DNA from: Hymenobacter cheonanensis
GTDB taxonomy: Bacteria > Bacteroidota > Bacteroidia > Cytophagales > Hymenobacteraceae
Assembly (NCBI RefSeq): GCF_030581075.1
Contig: NZ_JAUQSW010000003.1
Coordinates: 248,001 to 312,000 of the forward strand
DNA: 64,000 bases
Direction of reading: 5' to 3'
A program made the translations under genes and the position numbers. Positions 26,240-34,652 of the stretch are shown here, one piece after another; position 1 is the stretch's first letter; each line of letters begins with the position of its first letter. Below the pieces are notes generated by a model, which was not told the DNA's origin, did no database searches, and saw only the letters and a list, made by a program, of their open reading frames with translations.

Positions 26240-26319
26240 TCACGGATTACGCGGATTTTAGCGGATTTCACGGATTTTGTGGACGGCTCCTGACGGTGGT
26301 TGGGAGCCGTTTATTTTTG
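26239..26319 (+). repeat. Left arm of a perfect 81-bp inverted repeat (includes a terminator)
   Basis: Perfect reverse complement of 26740-26820. Its first half is a chain of short CGGATT motifs. Its second half is a hairpin (ACGGCTCC 26283-26290 with GGAGCCGT 26303-26310) followed by TTATTTTT, a credible terminator for the bacilliredoxin gene. The arm begins on the last base of that gene's stop codon. Confidence 0.97.
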
Positions 26320-26348
26320 CCGGCTACGCTTTGTGTTATTTTAGCGCT

Positions 26349-26735
26349 ATGTTGTTAGATACAAGATTCAACAAGCTAACCGAGCGGGTAATTGGTTGTG
26401 CGATGCGCGTGCACACTGAGTTGGGCAGCGGCTTTCCCGAGCTTATTTATCAGCGGGCGCTGGCAGTAGAGCTAAAGGAAGCTGAAATTAATTTTCAAGG
26501 CGAAATTCATCTACCTGTATTCTATAAGGAAGTGCCCATTGGCGCCCGGCGCGCCGATTTTCTGCTAGAAGAGCAATTGCTAATTGAGCTTAAGGCTATC
26601 AGTGAGCTTGTGCCGTTAAACTATGCCCAAGTCATAAATTATCTCAAAGCCTACCGATTGGAGGTCGCGCTCCTTATCAATTTCGGTGGGGCTAGCCTGC
26701 AATTCAAGCGCTTTGTGCAAAATGTTTCCCGCTAG
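26349..26735 (+). CDS. GxxExxY protein (PD-(D/E)XK nuclease-like)
   Basis: A 128-residue protein of the GxxExxY family. The naming motif is in GSGFPELIYQRAL, preceded by NKLTERVIGCAMRVHTELG. A PD-(D/E)XK-like core follows: ADFLLEEQLLIELKAI has the Asp, Glu and Lys in the expected order, and LNYAQVINYLKAYRLEVALLINFGG completes the family pattern. The biological role is unknown. The ATG at 26349 is used; the open frame extends 24 codons upstream into the repeat without similarity. The gene is AT-richer than its neighbours and is enclosed by perfect 81-bp inverted repeats, so it looks like an inserted cassette. Confidence 0.9.
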   Translation: MLLDTRFNKLTERVIGCAMRVHTELGSGFPELIYQRALAVELKEAEINFQGEIHLPVFYKEVPIGARRADFLLEEQLLIELKAISELVPLNYAQVINYLKAYRLEVALLINFGGASLQFKRFVQNVSR

Positions 26736-26739
26736 CCGC

Positions 26740-26820
26740 CAAAAATAAACGGCTCCCAACCACCGTCAGGAGCCGTCCACAAAATCCGTGAAATCCGCTA
26801 AAATCCGCGTAATCCGTGAT
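26740..26820 (-). repeat. Right arm of the 81-bp inverted repeat (includes the recQ terminator)
   Basis: Perfect reverse complement of 26239-26319, with six further matching bases after one mismatch on the inner side. Read on the minus strand it supplies a hairpin plus T-run directly downstream of recQ. Its outer end lies one base from the recQ stop codon. Confidence 0.97.
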
Positions 26821-26821
26821 T

Positions 26822-29032
26822 TTAGTTGGCCACCTCACTCAAGAACTTGATGCGCATGAGCCGCACCTCCTCCTCGGTGTAGTCGTCGGGGCCTAGCTCA
26901 TTCATGGCCACCGCAATGTTGTCGGTTTGGGCCGTCATGAAGTAGTCGTAAATCTCGTCCTGCTTGTCCTCATCCACCGCATCCTGAATGTAGTAATCCA
27001 GGTTCAGGCGAGTACCCGAGTAGCAGATGTGCTCGATTTCCTCCACCAGGTCGGTCATCGAGATGCCCTGGCTGCGGGCAATGCCCGCCAGATCCATCTT
27101 CTTGTCAATCTGCTGGATGATGTAAATCTTGAGCTTCGAGCGGTTCACCGTCGACTTGATAACGACGTCGGCGGCCGTCTCGATGTCGTTGTCTTCCACG
27201 TACTTCTTGATGGCCGCCACGAAGGGCGCCCCAAACTTCTGGGCCTTGCCCTGGCCCACGCCCGCAATGTGCGTCAGCTCGTGCAGGCTCTGCGGGTAGA
27301 TGGTGGCCATCTCCTTCAGGCTAGGGTCCTGAAAGAGCACATAGGGCGGCAGGTTCTTCTGCTTGGCCACCTGCTTGCGCAGCTCTTTAAGCTGCACAAA
27401 CAGCGCCTCGTCGTGGCCGGCGGCCTGCTGCACTTTCTCGCCGTCTTCCTCTTCCTGCTTCTCAGCCTCGAAATCGTGGTCTTTGGTGAGCGTGAAGGCG
27501 TGCGGATTTTCAATGAAGTCGATGCCCTTCTGCGTGATGTGAATCAGGCCAATCGAGTCGATGTCCTTCTCCAGTAAGCCATTAAGCAGGCACTGGCGCA
27601 GCACCGACAGCCACAGCTGCATGTCACCGCTCAGCTCCTTGCCCTGGCCATACACCGGCAAGCCGGTGTGGCCGTAGCTCTCGATGTGCGGGTTGGAGAG
27701 GCCTAGCAGTACCTGGGCCACGTGGTCGAGGCCGAAGCGCGCCTCGGTCTGCACCACCGCGCGCAGGGCTAGCCCCACGTGCTCGCGGCCCTCAAATTTC
27801 TCCTTGGGATGGCGGCAGTTGTCGCAAAAGCCGCAGTCCTTGTCCAGGTGCTCGCCGAAGTAGTGCAGCAGCTGGCGGCGGCGGCACACGGCGCTCTCCG
27901 AGTAGTTCGTCATTTCCAGCAGCAGCTGCCGGGCGTTGTCGCGCTCGGTCACGGGCTTGTCTTTGCTGAATTTTTCGAGCTTCAGAATATCGTCGTAGCT
28001 GTAGAACATCAGGCAGTTGCCTTCCAGGCCGTCGCGGCCGCCGCGGCCGGTTTCCTGGTAGTAGCCCTCAATGCTCTTGGGCGCGTCGTAGTGAATGACG
28101 AAGCGCACGTCGGGCTTGTCGATGCCCATGCCGAAGGCTATGGTGGCCACAATCACGTCGCAGTCCTCGTTCAGAAACGCATCCTGGTTGCTCATGCGGG
28201 TGTGCGGGTCGAGGCCGGCGTGGTAGGGCAGGGCGCGCACGTCGTTCACGCGCAGCAGCTCGGCCACTTCCTCCACCTTCTTGCGGCTCAGGCAGTAAAT
28301 GATGCCGGCCTTGCCCTTGTGCGACTGCACGTACTGGATGAGCTGCTTCTTGGTGTTGCGCTTGGCCCGCACCTCGTAGTAGAGGTTGGTGCGGTTGAAC
28401 GAGGTCTTGAACACGCTCGCATCGTCCATGTGCAGGTTTTTCTGGATGTCGAGCTGCACCTTGGGCGTGGCCGTGGCCGTGAGGGCAATGAGCGGAATCT
28501 TACCCCCCAGGTTGTCGATAATACCGCGAATCTTGCGGTACTCGGGCCGAAAGTCGTGGCCCCACTCCGAGATGCAGTGGGCCTCATCGATGGCTACAAA
28601 CGAAATGCTGGCCTTTTGCAGAAAGGCGATGGTATCGTCCTTAGTCAGGCTTTCGGGCGCCACGTATAGCAGCCGCACCTCGCCCGAAATCACGTCTTTC
28701 TTGACGCGGTTCATCTCCGTCTTGGTCAGCGTCGAATTGTAAACCTGCGCGTTCACGCCGAAAGCGGCCAGCTGGTCTACCTGGTTCTTCATCAGGGCAA
28801 TGAGCGGCGAAATGACGATGGCCGTGCCCGGCAGCACCAGGGCCGGCAGCTGGTAGCACAGGCTTTTGCCCGCGCCCGTGGGCATAATCACAAACGTGTT
28901 GTTGCCCGCCAGTATGTTCTGAATAACAGCCTCCTGGGTGCCCCTGAACTGCCCAAAGCCGAAGACTTCCTTAAGCTTGGTTTTGAGTTCGGCATTCGCA
29001 ACAACTGGTTCTTCAACGGCGGTCAGTGACAT
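26822..29032 (-). CDS. recQ: ATP-dependent DNA helicase RecQ
   Basis: A 736-residue RecQ helicase for recombination and stalled-fork repair. Motif 0 and motif I are FGFGQFRGTQEAVIQNIL and MPTGAGKSLCYQLPAL. The DEAH box is AIDEAHCISEWGHDFRPEY, and motif VI is YYQETGRGGRDGLEGNC. The zinc-binding region is CRRRQLLHYFGE...CGFCDNCRHP. The RQC and HRDC parts follow (LRKQVAKQKNLPPYVLFQDPSLKEMA at about 555-580). The C-terminal extension beyond HRDC is normal for Bacteroidetes RecQ. It starts at an ATG at 29032. Confidence 0.97.
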   Translation of the reverse strand: MSLTAVEEPVVANAELKTKLKEVFGFGQFRGTQEAVIQNILAGNNTFVIMPTGAGKSLCYQLPALVLPGTAIVISPLIALMKNQVDQLAAFGVNAQVYNSTLTKTEMNRVKKDVISGEVRLLYVAPESLTKDDTIAFLQKASISFVAIDEAHCISEWGHDFRPEYRKIRGIIDNLGGKIPLIALTATATPKVQLDIQKNLHMDDASVFKTSFNRTNLYYEVRAKRNTKKQLIQYVQSHKGKAGIIYCLSRKKVEEVAELLRVNDVRALPYHAGLDPHTRMSNQDAFLNEDCDVIVATIAFGMGIDKPDVRFVIHYDAPKSIEGYYQETGRGGRDGLEGNCLMFYSYDDILKLEKFSKDKPVTERDNARQLLLEMTNYSESAVCRRRQLLHYFGEHLDKDCGFCDNCRHPKEKFEGREHVGLALRAVVQTEARFGLDHVAQVLLGLSNPHIESYGHTGLPVYGQGKELSGDMQLWLSVLRQCLLNGLLEKDIDSIGLIHITQKGIDFIENPHAFTLTKDHDFEAEKQEEEDGEKVQQAAGHDEALFVQLKELRKQVAKQKNLPPYVLFQDPSLKEMATIYPQSLHELTHIAGVGQGKAQKFGAPFVAAIKKYVEDNDIETAADVVIKSTVNRSKLKIYIIQQIDKKMDLAGIARSQGISMTDLVEEIEHICYSGTRLNLDYYIQDAVDEDKQDEIYDYFMTAQTDNIAVAMNELGPDDYTEEEVRLMRIKFLSEVAN

Positions 29033-29232
29033 GGACTAGCAAGTAAGGCGAAGCGGATAGCGTGTGGTTCTTAGCGAAGATAAGCAGGAAGGGAACTTTT
29101 TTGCGAAAAACTTCGCGGCATGCGTAACATTTTGGAAAAGCTCCGGGCCAGGAGTAGGCCGGGCTGCGGCGTGTCTTTTGGGCCGCTGGCGGGCTAGCGG
29201 TTGCCCTACATTTCTGCGGCGTATTTTTGGCC

Positions 29233-30237
29233 GTGCAACCAACTTCTGCTTTTCCTCCCAGTAGCGCGGTCGATGTGCTGGCCGTGGCCCGGCAAGTGCT
29301 GCTTACCGAAGCCGATGCCCTGCGCGACGTGGCCCAGGCCGTGGGCGCTACCCCCGATTTTGCCCGCTGCGTGGCCGCCCTGCTAGCCCTGCGCGGCCGC
29401 GTGGTGGTAACGGGCGTGGGCAAGAGCGCCCACATTGCCGGTAAAATGGTAGCCACGCTCAACGGCACCGGCACGCCTGCGCTGTTTATGCACGCCGCCG
29501 ACGCCATTCACGGCGACCTGGGCATGATTCAGGCCGAAGACTTTGTAATTGCCATCAGCAAAAGCGGCGACACGGCCGAAGTAAAAGTTTTGGTGCCGTT
29601 GCTGCGCCGCAAGGGCGTGCCGCTGGCCGCCTTGGTCAGCAACGCCGACTCGTACCTGGCCCGGCAGGCCGACTACGTGCTGCACGCCCCCGTGCGCCGC
29701 GAGGCCTGCCCCCACGACCTGGCGCCCACCACCAGCACCACCGCCGCCCTGGCCCTGTCTGATGCCCTGGCCGTGTGCCTGCTCGAAAGCCGCCAATTTT
29801 CGGTCCAGGATTTTGCCCGCCTGCACCCCGGCGGCACGCTCGGCAAAAAGCTGTACCTCACCGTGGGCGACCTCAGCCGCCAAAACCAGCGCCCGCAGGT
29901 GGGCCTGGCCGCGCCGCTGCGCGAGGTGCTGCTCGAAATATCGGGCAAGCGCCTGGGCGCCACCGCCGTGCTCGACGAGGCCGGGGGGCTAGCCGGCATC
30001 ATCACCGACGGCGACCTGCGCCGCATGCTGGGCCGCGGCCACCTCAGCGAACTCGATGCCCTCACGGCGCGCGATATTCTCACGCCCCAGCCGGCTACCA
30101 TCGACATTGGCGAGTTTGCGGCCGAGGCGCTGGCCCGGATGCAGGCCCGCAACATTACGCAGCTGGTGGTGCTGGAGGCGGGGCAGTTTGCCGGCTTCAT
30201 TCACCTGCACGACCTGCTGCGCGAAGGGCTGGTGTGA
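29233..30237 (+). CDS. kdsD: KpsF/GutQ-family arabinose-5-phosphate isomerase
   Basis: Interconverts ribulose 5-phosphate and arabinose 5-phosphate, the first step to Kdo for lipopolysaccharide. It has an N-terminal SIS domain (VVVTGVGKSAHIAGKMVATLNGTGTPALFMHAADAIHGDLGMI, SKSGDTAEV, TTSTTAALALSDALAV) and then two CBS domains (from about residue 205: EISGKRLGATAVLDEAGGLAGIITDGDLRRML, and LARMQARNITQLVVLEAGQFAGFIHLHDLLREG). No ATG is available. TTG at 29227 lies inside a TATTTTTG promoter-like box (29222-29229), so I favour the GTG at 29233. It is followed 124 bp later by manC, so the two may form a glycan-precursor pair. Confidence 0.9.
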   Translation: MQPTSAFPPSSAVDVLAVARQVLLTEADALRDVAQAVGATPDFARCVAALLALRGRVVVTGVGKSAHIAGKMVATLNGTGTPALFMHAADAIHGDLGMIQAEDFVIAISKSGDTAEVKVLVPLLRRKGVPLAALVSNADSYLARQADYVLHAPVRREACPHDLAPTTSTTAALALSDALAVCLLESRQFSVQDFARLHPGGTLGKKLYLTVGDLSRQNQRPQVGLAAPLREVLLEISGKRLGATAVLDEAGGLAGIITDGDLRRMLGRGHLSELDALTARDILTPQPATIDIGEFAAEALARMQARNITQLVVLEAGQFAGFIHLHDLLREGLV

Positions 30238-30361
30238 GGGGCTAGCCTGCCGCAGGCAACTGCGAAAAGGGTATAGCTCACCAGCGAAGCCGAGCTAAAG
30301 CCTGAAAGGCTACGCAGGTCAGCGCCTATCTTCGCCCCGACTCACTTTGCCCGCACTTTCT

Positions 30362-31450
30362 ATGGAACATACCTATCTCGTTGTGATGGCGGGCGGCATT
30401 GGCAGCCGCTTCTGGCCCTTCAGCCGCACGCAGCACCCCAAGCAGTTTCACGATGTGCTGGGCGTGGGCCGGTCGATGCTGCAACTCACCGTCGACCGCT
30501 TCCGGGGGGTGTGCCTGCCCGAAAACGTATTCGTGGTAACCAACCGCGACTACATCGAGCTGGTGCATGAGCACCTGCCCGAGCTGCCGCTGAGCCATAT
30601 TCTGGGCGAGCCCATCGGGCGCAACACGGCGCCCTGCATTGCCTACGCCAGCTACCGCATTGCGCAGCAAGACCCCGAGGCCACGCTTATCGTAACGCCG
30701 GCCGACCACGCCGTGCTGCGCGAGGAGGAGTTTCGCCGCCTCATCCGCGAGGCCGTGGCCTCGGCCCGGCAGCACGATGTGCTCATCACGCTCGGCATTC
30801 AGCCCTCGCGCCCCGATACCGGCTACGGCTACATTCAGTACATGGATGAGCCCGCCCACCGCCTGCCCGATTCGGCGCTCTACAAGGTGAAAACCTTTAC
30901 CGAAAAGCCGAATAGCGACCTGGCCCGCATGTTTATCGAAAGCGGCGACTTTCTCTGGAACGCCGGCTTGTTTGTGTGGCGGGCCAGCGCCATAATCGAG
31001 GCTTTTCATCAGTGCCTGAGTGATATAGCCGAAGTTTTCGAGGAGGGCAAGCACCTGCTGGGCACCGAGCAGGAGGAAGCCTTCATCAACGAGGCCTACT
31101 CGCGCTGCCGCAACATCAGCATTGATTTCGGGGTGATGGAAAAGGCCGACAACGTGTACGTGCTGCCCGCCGACATCGGCTGGAGCGACCTCGGCACCTG
31201 GGACTCGCTGCACCAGGTGAGCCCGCACGATGCCCAGGGCAACGTAGTCGACGGCGAGGTGCTGCTCTACGACACCCGCGAATGCCTCATTAAAACGCCT
31301 CACGAGCGCCTGGTGGTGGTGCAGGGCCTCGACGGCTACATTGTGGCCGAGCACGACAACGTGCTGCTCATCTGCCAGCGCAGCGAAGAGCAGCGCGTGA
31401 AGGAGTTTGTAGCCGACGTAAAAGCCCGCAAGGGGACGGGGTATAATTAA
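30362..31450 (+). CDS. manC: Mannose-1-phosphate guanylyltransferase
   Basis: Makes GDP-mannose from mannose 1-phosphate and GTP for surface polysaccharides and glycans. It has the nucleotidyltransferase signature VVMAGGIGSRFWPFSRTQHPKQF at residues 8-30, EPIGRNTAPCIAYASYRIA, TPADHAVL, FTEKPNSDLARMFIESGDFLWNAGLFVWRA, and DFGVMEKADNVYVLPADIGWSDLGTW. At 362 residues it is the short form, without the C-terminal isomerase domain of bifunctional enzymes. It starts at the ATG at 30362; a non-ATG start five codons upstream is unlikely. A very strong bidirectional terminator follows. Confidence 0.95.
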   Translation: MEHTYLVVMAGGIGSRFWPFSRTQHPKQFHDVLGVGRSMLQLTVDRFRGVCLPENVFVVTNRDYIELVHEHLPELPLSHILGEPIGRNTAPCIAYASYRIAQQDPEATLIVTPADHAVLREEEFRRLIREAVASARQHDVLITLGIQPSRPDTGYGYIQYMDEPAHRLPDSALYKVKTFTEKPNSDLARMFIESGDFLWNAGLFVWRASAIIEAFHQCLSDIAEVFEEGKHLLGTEQEEAFINEAYSRCRNISIDFGVMEKADNVYVLPADIGWSDLGTWDSLHQVSPHDAQGNVVDGEVLLYDTRECLIKTPHERLVVVQGLDGYIVAEHDNVLLICQRSEEQRVKEFVADVKARKGTGYN

Positions 31451-31462
31451 ACGTAACCCAGG

Positions 31463-31512
31463 TATAAACGCAAAGAGGCCGGCTGTGAATAGCCGGCCTC
31501 TTTGCGTTTATA
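31463..31512 (+). terminator. Bidirectional terminator between manC and the coiled-coil gene
   Basis: A 22-bp perfect stem (31463-31484 with 31491-31512) with loop GTGAAT contains GAGGCCGGCT and its complement. The flanking A/T runs on both sides suit convergent transcripts from manC (+) and the coiled-coil gene (-). Confidence 0.85.
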
Positions 31513-31527
31513 TCGTTTATAGCTGTA

Positions 31528-31953
31528 CTACTGAAGCTTAGCTAGTATCAAGTCAAGCTTACCGTCCATTGCTTGTTGCATCTGCTTGATGCCAACCATG
31601 TCCGATTTTAACTCGGCCACGTCGGTCTTTAGGCCAACCACATCCGATTTTAACTCGGCTACATCGGTTTTCAGGCCAGCCACGTCAGTTTTCAGGCCGG
31701 CTACGTCGGTTCTCAGGCCAGCTACGTCGGTTCTCAGGCCAGCTACGTCCAGCTTCAGCTCGGCTATGTCAGCCTTGATGACAATGTGTTCGCGCAGCAG
31801 AAAAGCGATGTTATCGCTTTGTTGAACGGCGATGGTAGTCAGCTGGCCAACAGCGTTGGTCAGTTGCTTAAGCTGGGCCGTATGGCGGTCCAGAATCGTC
31901 ATTGCTTCCGAAAGCAAGGGCTCAAGTTGGTCGAGGCGCTGGTCAGCAGTCAT
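31528..31953 (-). CDS. Heptad-repeat coiled-coil protein
   Basis: A 141-residue protein dominated by coiled coil. The N-terminal half (MTADQRLDQLEPLLSEAM through QQSDNIAFLLREHIVIKAD) is helical. Residues about 70-125 are heptads of the type AGLKTDV, AGLRTDV, AELKSDV repeated at least eight times, encoded by near-identical 21-bp DNA repeats. No enzyme motif is visible and no membrane segment is present. Proteins of this kind are common in Hymenobacter and vary in heptad number. The role is unknown, perhaps a scaffold. I start at the ATG at 31953; the frame also opens at a GTG seven codons earlier. Confidence 0.75.
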   Translation of the reverse strand: MTADQRLDQLEPLLSEAMTILDRHTAQLKQLTNAVGQLTTIAVQQSDNIAFLLREHIVIKADIAELKLDVAGLRTDVAGLRTDVAGLKTDVAGLKTDVAELKSDVVGLKTDVAELKSDMVGIKQMQQAMDGKLDLILAKLQ

Positions 31954-32039
31954 GCGGTATTTGGTGGGAGTCACGGCTAAAGTGTACGCGAAGATACTGA
32001 CAATGAAAGTGGGTTAAAACGCTGGTAACCAGTAAATAA

Positions 32040-33071
32040 TTAGCTGCGGCCCTTGGCCACCTCAAACAGCATGATGCCGGCGGCCACGCCCACGTTGAGG
32101 CTCTGAATCTGGCCGCTCATGGGGATGCGCAGGCGCTGGTCGCAGAGGCGCAGCAGGTCGGGCGAAATGCCGTCTTCCTCCGAGCCCATCACTACCGCGA
32201 TGGGGCCGCTGAGGCTAGCCGGCGCAGTGTGGCCGAGGTCGGCGTCGGCCTTTTCGGTGCAGGCAATGACGGTGAGGCCGCTTTCCTTGAGGAAGATGAT
32301 GGTCTGGCGCAGGTCGGGCTCGCGGCACACGGGCAAAATATTGAGCGCGCCGGCCGAGGTTTTCACCGCGTCGCCGTTGATTTGGGCCGCGCCGTGGCTA
32401 GGCACTACCAGGGCCTGCACGCCCAGGCACTCGGCCGTGCGGGCAATGGCGCCGAAGTTGCGCACATCAGTTACGCGGTCGAGCACGAGCACGAAGGGTA
32501 CTTTGCCCTCCTCAAACAAGCCGGCCAGCAGCGTATCGAGCGGGGCAAAGTCGATGGGCGACACGAAGGCCACGGCGCCCTGGTGGTTTTTGCGGGTCAG
32601 GTTTTCGAGCTTCTCGATAGGCACGTAGGATACAGGTACGTTGGCCTGGCGGGCCAGGTCCGAGATGTCCTGGGTCATCGAGTTTTTGGTGCCGCGCAGC
32701 AGAAAAATCTTGTCCAGCGTGCGGCCCGCGTTCAGCGCTTCCAAAATAGGGCGCAGGCCAAACAGCATGTCGATGCTGCGGTCGGCGGCCGGGCGGGTGT
32801 TGTGCTCCTTATAAGCAGGAGCACTGCCCCGGCCCCCGCCTGCGGCGGGCCGGCCGGGCGTTACCTGGCGGCCGCGCTCGTCGTAAAAAGGGCGCTGCGG
32901 GCGCGGGCGGCTAGCCCCGTCGTTGCCGGCGGGGCGGCGCTCGTCGCGGCCGGGGCCACCGGCGGGGCGGCTGGCGCGGCGCTCGTTGCTATCGGTGCCC
33001 TCGCGGAAGCGGCGGGGCACGTAGTCGTCACTGAACCCGTCGTTTAGCGGGCGGTCGTCGTTGTTCTCCAT
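32040..33071 (-). CDS. rlmB: 23S rRNA (guanosine-2'-O)-methyltransferase RlmB-like, TrmH family
   Basis: A 343-residue SpoU/TrmH-type methyltransferase, expected to 2'-O-methylate G2251 of 23S rRNA. The substrate-binding domain begins at MLFGLRPILEALNAGRTLDKIFLL (about residue 101). The knotted SAM domain has VLVLDRVTDVRNFGAIARTAECLG, GALNILPVCREPDLRQTI, VMGSEEDGISPDLLRLCDQRLRIPMSGQIQSLNVGVAAGIMLFEV (motifs 1-3). The first 100 residues are an unusual Arg/Gly/Asp/Pro-rich disordered tail. Its ATG lies 28 bp inside the end of the GWxTD gene, so the two are translationally linked. Confidence 0.92.
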   Translation of the reverse strand: MENNDDRPLNDGFSDDYVPRRFREGTDSNERRASRPAGGPGRDERRPAGNDGASRPRPQRPFYDERGRQVTPGRPAAGGGRGSAPAYKEHNTRPAADRSIDMLFGLRPILEALNAGRTLDKIFLLRGTKNSMTQDISDLARQANVPVSYVPIEKLENLTRKNHQGAVAFVSPIDFAPLDTLLAGLFEEGKVPFVLVLDRVTDVRNFGAIARTAECLGVQALVVPSHGAAQINGDAVKTSAGALNILPVCREPDLRQTIIFLKESGLTVIACTEKADADLGHTAPASLSGPIAVVMGSEEDGISPDLLRLCDQRLRIPMSGQIQSLNVGVAAGIMLFEVAKGRS

Positions 33072-34345
33072 CTTTCTACGGCGGCATACCAGAGCAGTTC
33101 GTACTCGGGGCGGCGCACCAGTTCGTAGTTATCAGGTGCTAAGGTACTAGGGCGGGGCCGGAAGGTGAAGGCCACGGCCTCGCCCTGGCGGCCGGCTTGG
33201 TCGTAGTGCCAGCGCTCTTCGCCATCGGGCAGGCGGCGCACGCTCTGGGGCGGGCCCAGCACCACGTAGAGCAGGCCGCGGTCGGTGAGCCAGCCGGCTT
33301 TGTGGCCGGTAAATACTTCATTGGCAGTGCTTACGCGCTGGTAGTAGCGGCGTATCATCTCGCGGCCGCGCCCTTGGTCGCCGCCCGCCGCATCGAGCCA
33401 GAAGCGGTCGATGGCCCGCTTGGGCTCGGGGGCCTTCAGCAATGCCTGGCGCTCGGCATTAGTGGTGAGGTAGCGCAGCGGCTCAATTATTTCGGCCGGC
33501 GTGCTTTGGCCCGGAAAGCTGGCCGGCACCACCAGCAGCGGCAGTGTGCGCACCGGCTCGCCGCCCACGCCACCTACTTTCAGGGCATACAACCCTTGCT
33601 CGCGCAAGCGAATCAAATTGCCGCTAGTTACCGGCGCGGCCGACGAGTCGAGCACCCCTAGCGTGCGCGGCGCCGCGGGCTGGCTGCGCGGGTCGGTGAA
33701 GGGCGGCAGGGCCGGCGTGCCCGTGGGGTAGCGCCGCCAGCGCACCGGCTGCGCCAGCCCATACGTGGCCACGGCCACGCCCTCGCCCGCATTCAAATAG
33801 GGCCGGGCCAGCACCATGCCCGCCGAGTCGAGCAGCACGAAGGGCCTGGCCAGCACCTCGGGCGTAAGGCGCAGCCAGGCGGTAGTGCTAGGGTCCTGGT
33901 CGGTGGTAGGGGGCTGGGTGGGGAGGCTGGGCTTGCCGAGGCTGACTTGCAGCACCGCGCCGGGGGCTAGCCGGCTGGCCGCTACGGCCGCCGTAAGCAC
34001 CTGCACCGGCGCGGCGGGGTCGGAGCCCGGGTAGGGCCTGGCCGCGCGCACCACCTGCCACTGCGCTTCTTTGGCCTCGAAAGCAGCCCAGCCCGTGAGG
34101 CGTAGCCGCATAGGTGCGGAACCTGGCGCCGGCGCCGGTTGGTTGATAAAAATGCGGAGGCTGTCGCCTTCGCGGCGCGTGGCGGGCAGCAGCCGGTCGG
34201 GCACCGGGCGGTAGAGGCCGGCAAAATCGGGCGTGGGCAGCAGGGTGGGGCTAGCCGCCAGGCTGCTTACCCCCGCCAGCCCCAGCGCCAGCCAAAACTT
34301 AGCTCCCGGCGCGCCGTAAATTGCCTTTCTTTTTGAGTAACTCAT
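33044..34345 (-). CDS. GWxTD domain-containing exported protein
   Basis: A 433-residue protein with the GWxTD domain near the C-terminus (AGWLTDRGLLYVVLGPPQSVRRLPDGEERWHYD), a family of unknown function found in Bacteroidetes and Acidobacteria. The N-terminus has a basic stretch and a hydrophobic segment (FWLALGLAGVSSLAAS), so export is likely. The middle is beta-rich with a jelly-roll-like Ig pattern and contains AEIIEPLRYLTTNAERQALLKAPEPKRAIDRFW before the GWxTD core. I take the ATG at 34345; this codon shares bases with the divergent ATG of the DUF4834 gene at 34344. The gene end overlaps rlmB. Confidence 0.85.
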   Translation of the reverse strand: MSYSKRKAIYGAPGAKFWLALGLAGVSSLAASPTLLPTPDFAGLYRPVPDRLLPATRREGDSLRIFINQPAPAPGSAPMRLRLTGWAAFEAKEAQWQVVRAARPYPGSDPAAPVQVLTAAVAASRLAPGAVLQVSLGKPSLPTQPPTTDQDPSTTAWLRLTPEVLARPFVLLDSAGMVLARPYLNAGEGVAVATYGLAQPVRWRRYPTGTPALPPFTDPRSQPAAPRTLGVLDSSAAPVTSGNLIRLREQGLYALKVGGVGGEPVRTLPLLVVPASFPGQSTPAEIIEPLRYLTTNAERQALLKAPEPKRAIDRFWLDAAGGDQGRGREMIRRYYQRVSTANEVFTGHKAGWLTDRGLLYVVLGPPQSVRRLPDGEERWHYDQAGRQGEAVAFTFRPRPSTLAPDNYELVRRPEYELLWYAAVERWRTTTTAR

Positions 34346-34643
34346 GGGCTTCACGCTTTCGCTGCTGCTGTTTTTTGTGCTTGTACGGTTTGTGCTGCCC
34401 CGGGTGCTGCGGGTGGTGCTAGGAGGCTTTGTGCGGCAGCAGGTGCACAAGGCGCAGCAGGGTGGTTTTTACCCGCCACCGGGTGCACAGGCAGGTTATC
34501 AGCGGCCCCAAAACCCGCCCGAGCCCGCCGCCCAGCCCGGCCAGGTGCGCGTGGAGTACGTGCCGCCCACTGCTTCCCCGTCCGGCGACCGCCGGCATGA
34601 ATTTAGGGGCGGCGAGTATGTGGACTATGAAGAAGTGAAATAG
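34344..34643 (+). CDS. DUF4834 family small membrane protein
   Basis: A 99-residue protein with one N-terminal transmembrane helix (MGFTLSLLLFFVLVRFVLPRVLRVVLGG), a Gly/Pro/Gln-rich cytosolic linker, and the conserved tail VRVEYVPP...GGEYVDYEEVK that defines DUF4834. The function is unknown. Its ATG (34344-34346) overlaps the divergent ATG of the GWxTD gene in one CATG, so either one start is misassigned or both transcripts begin inside the neighbour's coding region. An exceptionally long terminator follows the stop. Confidence 0.85.
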   Translation: MGFTLSLLLFFVLVRFVLPRVLRVVLGGFVRQQVHKAQQGGFYPPPGAQAGYQRPQNPPEPAAQPGQVRVEYVPPTASPSGDRRHEFRGGEYVDYEEVK

Positions 34644-34652
34644 CTTTAAAAC

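Noticed and set aside
27779..28669. 296-codon plus-strand ORF opposite recQ
   Set aside because: Shadow frame of a well-supported helicase gene; composition is Val/Ala/His/Leu-rich, typical of antisense frames here.
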